19,986 nucleotides of DNA from Bacillota bacterium (lineage in GTDB: Bacteria > Bacillota > Clostridia > Christensenellales > Aristaeellaceae): NCBI GenBank assembly GCA_023415145.1, contig JAEZLW010000094.1, forward strand, positions 1 through 19,986. The letters run 5' to 3'. Within the stretch, counting starts at the first letter, position 1, and each line of letters begins with the position of its first letter. The notes beneath the pieces are model-generated. The model worked only from the letters and a program-made list of their open reading frames with translations, did not search any database and had not been told where the DNA came from. Both the position numbers and the translations under genes were made by a program. This document shows, one piece after another, positions 6,691-13,897 of this stretch.

Positions 6691-8184
6691 TTATTCTTCC
6701 GCCCACTTCAGCGACCGCTCCACGGCCTTGTGCCATCCTTTGAGATACTCTTCCCTTTGAAGCATGCCCATCAGCGGGACAAACTGCAAATCCCGCTGCC
6801 AGGCCTTTGCTGTTTCCTCCACCGAGCCGTATACCCCCACTGCCAGACCGGCAAGCAGCGCTGCACCCAGGGCGGTGGTTTCCATCACTGCTGGGCGCAC
6901 TACGGGAATGTTCATGACATCGGCCTGGAACTGCATCAAAAAGCTGTTGGCACTGGCCCCGCCGTCCACCTGCATCCGTTCTGGCGAAAAGCCGCAGTCG
7001 GCGGCCATGGCGGTTAAGAGATCTGCCGACTGGTAGGCGATGGCCTCCAGCGCAGCCCGAACGATATGCGCCCGGCCCGCGCCTCTGGTAAGCCCTACGA
7101 TGGTACCCCGGCTGTACATATCCCACCAGGGTGCACCAAGACCCGTAAAGGCGGGCACCAGATACACGCCGCCGGTGTCCTTGACCGACACGGCCAGCAT
7201 TTCGCTCTCTGCCGCGCTCGCAATCATCTTGAGTTCGTCGCGCAGCCATTGGATGGCCGCGCCGCCCATGAACACACTGCCCTCCAGCGCATAGCAGGGC
7301 TTGCCGCCGATGCGCCAGGCCATGGTCGTAAGCAGGCCATGCCTGGAGGCAATGGGTGTTTCGCCCGTGTTCATCAACATAAAGCAGCCGGTGCCGTACG
7401 TGTTTTTCACCATGCCCGCCTTGTGGCAGGCCTGTCCGAACAGCGATGCGTGCTGGTCTCCCGCCATGGCCGCCACGGGAATGGGCCGGCCCAGGATGGA
7501 CGTATCCAGCATGCCAATTACTTGAGCGCTGTCCACAACAGTCGGCAGCAAGCTTTCCGGAATGTTAAGAAGAGACAAAAGCTCCTTGTCCCACTGCTGG
7601 GTATGGAGGTTGAACAGCATGGTACGGCTGGCATTGGTGGCATCGGTCACATGAGGCCGACCCTTCACCAGATGCCAGCATAGAAAGCTGTCCACCGTGC
7701 CAAAGCAAAGCTCTCCTGATTCCGCCCGCTTGTGAAGTTGATGCGTATCGAGTATCCAGGCAAGCTTTGTGCCGGAAAAGTAGGCGTCAGGCAAAAGGCC
7801 GGTCTTTTCCTTGATCAAATCCGCTTTGCCCGCGGCCTTCAGCCGCTCCACATAAGGCGCGGTTCGGCGGCACTGCCACACAATGGCGTTGCAAACGCAC
7901 TCGCCGGTTTTTCGGTCCCAAACCAGGGTGGTTTCCCGCTGGTTGGTAATGCCGATGGCGGCGATATCCTCTACAGCAATACCGGACAGCTTTACCGCCG
8001 TGCGAAGTGCCTCCGTTTGAGATTCCAGAATGCTCTTTGGATCATGCTCCACCCAGCCGGGCTTGGGATAAATCTGCGGAAACTCGATGCCATGGGCGGC
8101 CAGCACCAGGCCGCTTTCCTCAAACACCACCGCCCGTGAACTGGTGGTTCCCTGGTCCAGGGCAACCAAATACCGCTTGGCCAT
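6691..8184 (-). CDS. glpK: Glycerol kinase
   Basis: GlpK phosphorylates glycerol with ATP to sn-glycerol 3-phosphate in the cytoplasm. The 497 residues are the normal length. The N-terminal ATPase motif ALDQGTTSSRAVVF is at residues 8-21, GWVEHDP near 45, ATNASRTMLF in the middle, the catalytic-Asp region AGDQHASLFGQ near 245, and the FGGY signature YLVPAFTGLGAPWW near 310. AAAGGGGA lies about 6 bases before ATG 8184. Neither a glycerol facilitator (glpF) nor a glycerol-3-phosphate dehydrogenase (glpD) is adjacent. Upstream on the same strand lies the propeller protein gene, separated by a large terminator-like hairpin (8218-8281) that leaves only 33 bases for a separate promoter, so expression may depend on read-through. 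Confidence 0.97.
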   Translation of the reverse strand: MAKRYLVALDQGTTSSRAVVFEESGLVLAAHGIEFPQIYPKPGWVEHDPKSILESQTEALRTAVKLSGIAVEDIAAIGITNQRETTLVWDRKTGECVCNAIVWQCRRTAPYVERLKAAGKADLIKEKTGLLPDAYFSGTKLAWILDTHQLHKRAESGELCFGTVDSFLCWHLVKGRPHVTDATNASRTMLFNLHTQQWDKELLSLLNIPESLLPTVVDSAQVIGMLDTSILGRPIPVAAMAGDQHASLFGQACHKAGMVKNTYGTGCFMLMNTGETPIASRHGLLTTMAWRIGGKPCYALEGSVFMGGAAIQWLRDELKMIASAAESEMLAVSVKDTGGVYLVPAFTGLGAPWWDMYSRGTIVGLTRGAGRAHIVRAALEAIAYQSADLLTAMAADCGFSPERMQVDGGASANSFLMQFQADVMNIPVVRPAVMETTALGAALLAGLAVGVYGSVEETAKAWQRDLQFVPLMGMLQREEYLKGWHKAVERSLKWAEE

Positions 8185-8217
8185 ACGCTTTCCCCTTTTC
8201 GTTTGTACATTTCACAA

Positions 8218-8281
8218 AAAACGGAGCCGTCCGCAAGCAAAGACGCATTGCGTCCTTCATCCTGCAGGATGGCTCCGTTTT
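8218..8281 (-). terminator. Branched terminator-like hairpin between the propeller protein gene and glpK
   Basis: On the minus strand AAAACGGAGCC (8271-8281) pairs perfectly with GGCTCCGTTTT (8218-8228), followed by two more U residues. Inside are two smaller hairpins, CATCC-TGCA-GGATG and GACGC-AAT-GCGTC, so the RNA can form a three-way junction. It lies 7 bases after the propeller gene stop (8289) and 33 before glpK. A plain terminator is likeliest; an attenuator controlling glpK is possible. Confidence 0.72.
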
Positions 8282-8288
8282 CTTGGCA

Positions 8289-11045
8289 TTACTTTATTTT
8301 GATGCCGTAAATTTTGCTGACACCCTTGCCGCTGGTGCCAACCACCAGCATGTCGTTGTATACGGCGGGAGATGCGGTGATGGCGCCTTCCAGCTGGATG
8401 CTGTTCATCACCGCGCCTGTCTGCCCGTCCATGAGCTGCAGTACACCTTCGCTGTCGCCCTGGATGATCCAGGCGTCGCCGTTTTCGTTGTACACAGCCA
8501 CGGGGGAACTCCAGCTGAAGTGGGACATGGGCTGCTGCCAGACAACATGGCCTGTCTTTTTGTCTAGGGCGATGATCTGGCCGCCTTCAGGCGTTTTGGC
8601 CACGGTGAAGATCACCAGGTTGCCAATTGACTGCTGACCGATCACAGGGGAAGCCATCGCGCCGCCCGCCTCGTTTTTGTCATAGTACACCTTCACCGGG
8701 TAGGACCATTCCTGTTCACCCGTCAGGGCGTTTAAGCGGCGAATGGTGCACACACCGTTTTTGCCCTGCTCATCGACGATGTTCCCGGTGTACAGCGCCA
8801 GCTTGCCGTCTTCATCAAAATCCAGGGCGATGGTGGCGTCGGTGTTGTCGTCGGTGTCCACGGCCCACACGGGCTTCATGGAGTTTACGTCCACACACTG
8901 CATAATGCCCGTAGCATCAGCAAAGTAGGCGTAATTTCCGTACATGGCCACGCTGCCCTCAATACCGGTCGCCGTGTCCTTCTGCTTGGAGGTCTTTGCC
9001 TTGTACGAAACGATCTTGGGATCAATCTCCAGCTTGGCCCCGGCCACGTCAAACGTTGTGTCCAGCCAAACGGTATAGAGCATGCCGTTTTCCCCGGCAA
9101 TGATCAATGTGTCGCTGTTCATATCCAGCAGGGAGGAGCCGTCGAATGCACCGTTTGTGCCGAAGGCGTTCTTGTCCCGGCCGTTGATGAATTCCATCTG
9201 CTTTTGATCGATGAGGTTGAACAGGAAGTAGCCGATATCGCCGGTGTGACTCTTGAGCTTACTGACGCCCTGGCCCACCGAGAGCATGGGCATCCCCCTG
9301 GGATCGACGGAGACGGAGCTCTTCAAGGGATAGCCTACGTTGATGGGATCACGGGTGGGCTGGCCATCCGCCAGATCCAGGAAGTAGATTTTCCCGTCCT
9401 GGGATGCCAGGATGACCTCCTTCAGCGCGGTGACAGCCTTCTTTTCATCGGTCAGGTTCATCATCTCACGGACTTCCTTCGTCCATTTGACGATTGCCGG
9501 CTGGCCCGGCCAGCCCGCACCATGATAGGAATCGATGCCGCCCATGGGCGCGCTCCAGGCAATCTCCAGCCTGTTCTCCTGCACATCCACAAGCCCGTAT
9601 GCGGCATTCTGGCGGAACGGGCCGCCCCGGAAGGTAAGCACAGCACCAGACCAGGCAGCGTAATGATCAGGCCCGTTCATCTTTATGGGAACCGTCCGGG
9701 CAAACTCGTTCACGGCCTTGGTGCCTTCATATGCTTTTGAGTCAAGCTTCAGTTGGCTGGGATCGGTGCCTGCCGCAGCGCCGGCCGCCATGTAGGGCAT
9801 GGGCGTGGGGCTGGGGCTGGGCACAGGGGTGGGCACAGGGGTTGGCGTTGGCTCAGGGGTAGGTTCCGGCGTAGCCGTAGGTTCCGGCGTGGCGGTAGGT
9901 TCTTCCGTAGGTTCCTGGGTGGGACTGGGCGTCTGTTCCGGCTTTGGTTCCTCCGTTGCCATAGGGGGTGTCTGGGTCGCCGCAACAGGCGTCTGCGCAG
10001 GCGTCACAACGGGTGCGACAATGTTTACCTGCACCACCTTGCCGCTGTCCATCCAGTTCTCGTCAAACAGCATCTGCGCCGACATCTGGCCGGTGTACGC
10101 ATCCTTCAGAGACAGTGTCAGCGACCAGATGATTCTGTTTTCCTCGCTTACCAGGGGAACGCTCTCTTCCACCAGCACATTGCCTTGTCCATCCATGACG
10201 CGGACAGCCTCCACCGTCTTGGTGGTGGTGATGGAAAAGCCCAATTCCACCGGGGCCTGCCCGGAGGAGGGTACCACCTGGAATTCCTGTACTTGTGCGG
10301 GCTCCTTTGTTCCGGGGGCAATGATATCCGTCACGCTCTTTACGAAAAGGCCTACTTCCTTTGTAATGGTATCCTTCACATCGTTGAGCGTGTTGATGAT
10401 CCCGCCGTTTTGCGTATCATCCCTGGCAGGCAGCACAAAATACAATCCGCCCACAAACAGCGCAGCCAAAAGCACCAATATCAAAAGCACGGTCAGACCG
10501 GCATGGCCGCGGCGGGGTGCATCCTCCTCTTCCTCCTCCAGGTAGGATGGCACCGGTTGGGGCTGCCTCGGCCGGACGGGGACAAAATCCTCCTGCCGGG
10601 CGGGTCTTGCATAATTGGCACCGGGCGCTTGGGGTCTGCCCTGGCCCAGGAATGGCCCATTGTCCATGGGCGGGCGGTTTGCGGGGCCTGCCGGCCTCAT
10701 GGGCGGCGGGGCCATTCTGGGTGCTTCCCGCTCCGGCATGTCCATGTTTTCCCCTGCGTGCCTCTGGGAACGGCGGTGGCGCTCATACCCGTTGGAAGGA
10801 AGCGTGCCTTGCAAACTCCCGCCGGAAACTTCTTCCGGGGAGCGGCTGACACGCTTGCTCACATACTGGGTCTGGGCAGGTACAAACCGCGGTGCAGGCT
10901 CTTCGTCCATGGGCATACGGGCACGATCCACACGCCTTGGCATGCCCTGCCTTGCACCATGAGGCGAAGGATCCTGATCCGCTTTTTCATACATCGCCCG
11001 CGCCGGAATACGGCCCTGAGGGCGATTTTGTTCACGATCGCTCAA
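8289..11045 (-). CDS. Membrane-anchored PQQ-like beta-propeller protein with Pro-rich cytoplasmic tail
   Basis: A 918-residue protein with clear regions. Residues 1-180 are hydrophilic and rich in Pro, Arg, Gln and Met, ending in an acidic patch; one membrane segment follows (LTVLLILVLLAALFVGG, about 184-205). Residues 251-345 look like an Ig-like beta domain. Residues 347-417 are a Pro/Thr/Glu linker. Residues 425-918 contain beta-propeller blades of the PQQ/BamB type, for example QIIALDKKTGHVVWQQP and VLQLMDGQTGAVMNS. The topology implies a cytoplasmic tail and an exposed propeller. A TTG start at 11045 is chosen: AAGGAG lies 9 bases before it, and the frame further upstream (to 11120) overlaps the promoter at 11088-11116. 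Ligand unknown; there is no sign of PQQ enzyme activity. The Gram-positive-style linker suggests reach through a cell wall. Confidence 0.85.
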   Translation of the reverse strand: MSDREQNRPQGRIPARAMYEKADQDPSPHGARQGMPRRVDRARMPMDEEPAPRFVPAQTQYVSKRVSRSPEEVSGGSLQGTLPSNGYERHRRSQRHAGENMDMPEREAPRMAPPPMRPAGPANRPPMDNGPFLGQGRPQAPGANYARPARQEDFVPVRPRQPQPVPSYLEEEEEDAPRRGHAGLTVLLILVLLAALFVGGLYFVLPARDDTQNGGIINTLNDVKDTITKEVGLFVKSVTDIIAPGTKEPAQVQEFQVVPSSGQAPVELGFSITTTKTVEAVRVMDGQGNVLVEESVPLVSEENRIIWSLTLSLKDAYTGQMSAQMLFDENWMDSGKVVQVNIVAPVVTPAQTPVAATQTPPMATEEPKPEQTPSPTQEPTEEPTATPEPTATPEPTPEPTPTPVPTPVPSPSPTPMPYMAAGAAAGTDPSQLKLDSKAYEGTKAVNEFARTVPIKMNGPDHYAAWSGAVLTFRGGPFRQNAAYGLVDVQENRLEIAWSAPMGGIDSYHGAGWPGQPAIVKWTKEVREMMNLTDEKKAVTALKEVILASQDGKIYFLDLADGQPTRDPINVGYPLKSSVSVDPRGMPMLSVGQGVSKLKSHTGDIGYFLFNLIDQKQMEFINGRDKNAFGTNGAFDGSSLLDMNSDTLIIAGENGMLYTVWLDTTFDVAGAKLEIDPKIVSYKAKTSKQKDTATGIEGSVAMYGNYAYFADATGIMQCVDVNSMKPVWAVDTDDNTDATIALDFDEDGKLALYTGNIVDEQGKNGVCTIRRLNALTGEQEWSYPVKVYYDKNEAGGAMASPVIGQQSIGNLVIFTVAKTPEGGQIIALDKKTGHVVWQQPMSHFSWSSPVAVYNENGDAWIIQGDSEGVLQLMDGQTGAVMNSIQLEGAITASPAVYNDMLVVGTSGKGVSKIYGIKIK
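9795..10007 (-). repeat. Low-complexity Pro/Thr/Glu-coding repeats
   Basis: The DNA is a run of degenerate short repeats (GTAGGTTCCGGCGT-like on the plus strand) encoding units such as TPEPTATPEP and PTPVPTPVP in the extracellular linker of the propeller protein. Such tracts can change in length by slippage. Confidence 0.75.
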
Positions 11046-11087
11046 TACACGGCACTCCTTTTCACTTCGAACCAGCTTCACCAGTCT

Positions 11088-11116
11088 ATTATACAAAATG
11101 TTCCGGTTATCCACAA
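11088..11116 (-). promoter_or_regulatory. Promoter of the beta-propeller protein gene
   Basis: On the minus strand TTGTGG (11111-11116) and a perfect TATAAT (11088-11093) are 17 bases apart. Transcription would start near 11081, 36 bases upstream of the TTG start. The GNAT gene ends 72 bases upstream of it. Confidence 0.8.
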
Positions 11117-11187
11117 GCAAAAATGTTTCCTACTTGTAAATAATCATTACAGTATCCAATGGGAATCCTTCCCAAGATAGCGGCATT

Positions 11188-11643
11188 TTATCCTGCGCTG
11201 TCTGAAGGCAAAGGCAGGCACAGCTTATAATGGCTGCAGATCATGCCCATTTTTTGATAAAAGTCAAAACTCCGCATTCTTTCCTTGCGGCAGCAGACTT
11301 CCAGTTGAACGCATCCTGCATCTTTGGCCACAATCCTTATCCGCTCAAACAGCGCCTGCCCGATGCCCCGTCCGCGGCAATCATGGCTTACGACGATTTC
11401 CTGAATCTCGCCTATCAAAGCGGCATGATGCAAAAGCCGCTGCACGTGCAGGCTTAAAAAGCCTGCCACGCAGCCATTCATTATGGCGACAAAGTAACAA
11501 ATGTCCCTGTTGTTCAGATTTTCATTGAAAATACGCAAAAAGCCCTGCCTGTCAAGCTCTTCTCCCTCCAGCTCGCACATCAAAGCATATACGCCCTGGG
11601 CATGATCTGATGCTGCAGGCAGGATGCTGATATTCGTTTCCAT
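11188..11643 (-). CDS. GNAT-family N-acetyltransferase
   Basis: A 151-residue single-domain acetyltransferase of the GNAT fold. The acetyl-CoA pyrophosphate-binding motif is visible as EIVVSHDCRGRGIGQALF (the R/Q-x-x-G-x-G pattern), preceded by a beta strand VAGFLSL and followed by VQLEVCC and a FYQKMGM segment typical of the C-terminal half. The acceptor (small molecule, antibiotic or protein N-terminus) cannot be told. The start is uncertain: GTG 11661 overlaps the hisF stop by one base (TAGTG), while ATG 11646 and ATG 11643 follow GGAGGG closely; I chose 11643 because it gives the best spacing. It is the last gene after hisF, so translational coupling is likely. No good terminator follows, only a 5-bp GGGAA/TTCCC hairpin near 11159-11171. 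Confidence 0.85.
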   Translation of the reverse strand: METNISILPAASDHAQGVYALMCELEGEELDRQGFLRIFNENLNNRDICYFVAIMNGCVAGFLSLHVQRLLHHAALIGEIQEIVVSHDCRGRGIGQALFERIRIVAKDAGCVQLEVCCRKERMRSFDFYQKMGMICSHYKLCLPLPSDSAG

Positions 11644-11660
11644 CATCCCTCCGTCATCCA

Positions 11661-12419
11661 CTACAGCCGGACCGGCACACCTTCTCCTTGCAGGTACTCC
11701 TTCAGCGACTTTATCTCAAGAATCCTGAAATGAAACAGCGTGGCGGCCAGCGCCGCGTCAGCGCCGCCGTCTGTGAGCGCATCCCGGAAATGGCGCATGT
11801 TCCCCGCGCCGCCGGAAGCGATTACGGGCACGCCCACCGCTTCGGCAACGGCCTTTGTGACAGGGATGTCAAAGCCTTCCCCCACCCCGTCGGTATCCAT
11901 GCTGGTGAGCAGTATTTCCCCTGCTCCGCGCTTTACGCCCTCCACAGCCCACTGCAAAGCATCCTTGCCGGTGTTCACCCGGCCGCCGTTGATGTATACA
12001 TCCCAACCGCCGCCCGGACGGCTTTTCACATCCATGGCCAGCACAATGCACTGGCTGCCAAAGCGCAGCGCCGCTTCCTCAATGAAATCCGGGTTTCTCA
12101 CCGCCGGGCTGTTGATGGACACCTTGTCCGCCCCAAGGCGCAAAAGATCACGGATTTGTTGAAGCTCCGATATGCCTCCGCCCACCGTGAACGGAATGAA
12201 CACCTGTTCCGCCACACGGGAGGTTACATTCAGCATGGTGCCCCGGCCTTCATGGGAGGCGTTGATGTCCAGCAGCACCAGTTCGTCCGCGCCCTGCCCG
12301 TTGTACCATATGGCTGCTTCCACCGGATCACCGGCATCGCGGATGTTTACAAAATTGACGCCTTTCACCACCCGGCCGTCCCGGATGTCAAGGCATGGTA
12401 TGATACGTTTGAGCAACAT
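11661..12419 (-). CDS. hisF: Imidazole glycerol phosphate synthase, cyclase subunit
   Basis: HisF uses ammonia delivered from HisH to convert PRFAR to imidazole glycerol phosphate and AICAR, linking histidine and purine synthesis. The 252 residues form the usual TIM barrel. The catalytic Asp11 lies in IPCLDIRDGRVVKG, and Asp130 in VLAMDVKS is the second catalytic residue; phosphate-binding GGG segments are at about 80-82 and ASGGAGN in the C-terminal half. GGAGG, inside the end of hisH, lies 7 bases before ATG 12419, and only 2 bases separate the hisH stop from this start. The next gene, a GNAT, overlaps its stop codon. No other his genes lie in the window, so the rest of the pathway must be elsewhere. 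Confidence 0.97.
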   Translation of the reverse strand: MLLKRIIPCLDIRDGRVVKGVNFVNIRDAGDPVEAAIWYNGQGADELVLLDINASHEGRGTMLNVTSRVAEQVFIPFTVGGGISELQQIRDLLRLGADKVSINSPAVRNPDFIEEAALRFGSQCIVLAMDVKSRPGGGWDVYINGGRVNTGKDALQWAVEGVKRGAGEILLTSMDTDGVGEGFDIPVTKAVAEAVGVPVIASGGAGNMRHFRDALTDGGADAALAATLFHFRILEIKSLKEYLQGEGVPVRL

Positions 12420-12421
12420 AA

Positions 12422-13033
12422 CTATACCTCCTGCGGGTTCCAGGCGGCGAAGCGCCGGAGCATATTGAGCCCGTCCTCCCCGCTCTTTTCGGGGTGGAAC
12501 TGGGCGGCCACAACCGTACCGCGCTGTGCTACGGCGGTGAACGGTATGCCGTAATGGGCGGTGGCTGTTGTATATTCAGGAGAAATTTCCGCCATCAGAT
12601 AAGAGTGGACAAAATATACGCAAGGGTTCCGGCCCGCGTCAAACAGCACACAATCCTTTGTTTCCAGCGTGTTCCAGCCCATATGGGGAACCTTCAGCCC
12701 CATATTTGGAAAACGGGTGATGGTGCCGGGCAAAAGCCCCAGCCCCTCGTAGTGCCCGTTTTCATAGCTGCCCTCGTACATCAGCTGCATCCCCAGGCAA
12801 ATGCCAAGAAAGGGGATGTTCCGCCTGGCAACCTCCAGCGCAGCCTCGTAAAGGCCGGAATCCCTCAAACGGGCCATGGCATCGCGGAAGGCACCTACCC
12901 CGGGCAGCACCACATGGTCCGCAGCCAGCACCTTCTCAGGATCGTCAAAAACCTCCGCCGTATAGCCCAGGTATTCAAAAGCCTTTTGCACGCTGCGCAG
13001 GTTGCCCATGCCGTAATCCATGATGGCAATCAT
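12422..13033 (-). CDS. hisH: Imidazole glycerol phosphate synthase, glutaminase subunit
   Basis: HisH hydrolyses glutamine and channels the ammonia to HisF. It is a class I glutamine amidotransferase of 203 residues, the normal length. The catalytic triad is visible: nucleophile Cys79 in GICLGMQ, and His180 with Glu182 in QFHPEKS. The N-terminal DYGMGNLRSV and the oxyanion-strand motif PGVGAF are also present. GGGAGG lies 7-8 bases before ATG 13033. It is 13 bases downstream of the amidohydrolase and 2 bases upstream of hisF, so it is in one transcript with them. Stand-alone HisH/HisF pairs can also serve sugar-amidation pathways, but no WbpG-like partner is here, so the histidine role is preferred. 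Confidence 0.97.
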   Translation of the reverse strand: MIAIMDYGMGNLRSVQKAFEYLGYTAEVFDDPEKVLAADHVVLPGVGAFRDAMARLRDSGLYEAALEVARRNIPFLGICLGMQLMYEGSYENGHYEGLGLLPGTITRFPNMGLKVPHMGWNTLETKDCVLFDAGRNPCVYFVHSYLMAEISPEYTTATAHYGIPFTAVAQRGTVVAAQFHPEKSGEDGLNMLRRFAAWNPQEV

Positions 13034-13046
13034 AAAATATCCTCCC

Positions 13047-13838
13047 TCAGGCTACGATACCAAGCAGGTTTTGTGCGTTTTTGAAAAGCATCTTCTCCAT
13101 GTCCTCAGGCGAAAAGCCAAGCGCCTGAAGGCGATGAAGCTCCTCAAGCGGCGTCCACATGGGGTAGTCGGTGCCGAAGAGCACCCGGTCCACACCGTAG
13201 TGCAGGATGATCCACCGGGCCTGATCCGCAGGGAGGGCATACAGGCTGGAAGAGGTATCCACCCATACGTTGGGCCGCCCGGCCAGTACCCTATGTGCGA
13301 CCTCCCACTGGGACCAGCCCCCCAGGTGGGCGCATATGGCCTGCATGCGGGGGAACCTGTCAAGCACCCTTGCCATGCGTTCGGGCCGGCTGGTTTCATA
13401 GCGGTTGTCCCCGGTGTGGATCAGCAGCGGAATGCGTCCCTCAATGGCCTCGTATATGGGAAATACCTTTTCATCATCGATGTTGAAATGCTGAAAATCC
13501 GGATGCAGCTTCAGGCCGCAAAGCCCCAGCGATATAGCCCTGTCAATCTCTGATACAATGTGCTTGTGATCCGGGTGCATGGTGAAAAAGCCAATCAAAT
13601 GATCATTGCCGTGAACAGCCCCGGCGATAAAATCGTTGATGCGCGACACCTTTTCCCATGTGACGGCTACGGAATGCACCACCGTTTTCGTAACCCCCGC
13701 TGCAGCTTCCTCATTGAGCAAAGCTTGAAGCGTTCCATCGTGACGCATGGGCATGTGATAAAAATCCCCGATGATGCCGGAAGCCTTTTTTGCGATTGCG
13801 TCGGGATAAATATGCGCGTGGATGTCCAGGATGGGCAT
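13047..13838 (-). CDS. Metal-dependent amidohydrolase (amidohydrolase_2 family)
   Basis: A 263-residue TIM-barrel hydrolase of the amidohydrolase superfamily. The metal-binding HxH is at His7 and His9 (ILDIHAHIYP), followed by Lys110 in GLKLHP, His141 in LLIHTG, His171 in CAHLGG and Asp224 in LFGTDYP, so all expected metal and catalytic positions are present. Members of PF04909 include decarboxylases of aromatic or heteroaromatic acids and hydrolases of lactones or amides; the substrate cannot be read from sequence. A frame opens at 13859, but GGAGG lies 5 bases before ATG 13838. It lies 13 bases ahead of hisH and 59 after purA. Its place within a purine/histidine cluster might hint at an imidazole or purine-derived substrate, which is inference only. 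Confidence 0.87.
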   Translation of the reverse strand: MPILDIHAHIYPDAIAKKASGIIGDFYHMPMRHDGTLQALLNEEAAAGVTKTVVHSVAVTWEKVSRINDFIAGAVHGNDHLIGFFTMHPDHKHIVSEIDRAISLGLCGLKLHPDFQHFNIDDEKVFPIYEAIEGRIPLLIHTGDNRYETSRPERMARVLDRFPRMQAICAHLGGWSQWEVAHRVLAGRPNVWVDTSSSLYALPADQARWIILHYGVDRVLFGTDYPMWTPLEELHRLQALGFSPEDMEKMLFKNAQNLLGIVA

Positions 13839-13866
13839 AACGGCCTCCAATAAAAGCATTCTCGAA

Positions 13867-13891
13867 GGGGTGCCGGCATCGCCGGCACCCC
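13867..13891 (-). terminator. Stable GC-rich hairpin between purA and the amidohydrolase gene
   Basis: An 11-bp perfect stem (GGGGTGCCGGC with GCCGGCACCCC) and a 3-base loop sit 6 bases after the purA stop. There is no adjacent U-run (TTCGAGAATG follows), so it is a weak or factor-aided terminator, or a stabiliser of the purA 3' end that tunes expression of the genes downstream. Confidence 0.5.
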
Positions 13892-13897
13892 CTTGTG

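Noticed and set aside
6428..7249. 273-codon minus-strand frame overlapping glpK
   Set aside because: It lies in another frame of glpK, has an Arg/Gly-rich translation without motifs, and extends into the convergent XRE gene.
9795..10007. CRISPR-like or satellite array
   Set aside because: The repeats are short, degenerate and in frame, encoding a Pro/Thr/Glu linker; there are no spacers of uniform length.
11159..11171. Terminator after the GNAT gene
   Set aside because: GGGAA-GGA-TTCCC is only a 5-bp stem without a U-run.
9753..11180. Long open frame (475 codons) on the plus strand opposite the propeller protein gene
   Set aside because: Its translation is low-complexity Arg/Gly/His-rich text mirroring the Pro/Thr linker and Pro-rich tail of the minus-strand gene; no ribosome binding site or family match, and the minus strand gene has clear domains and a promoter.
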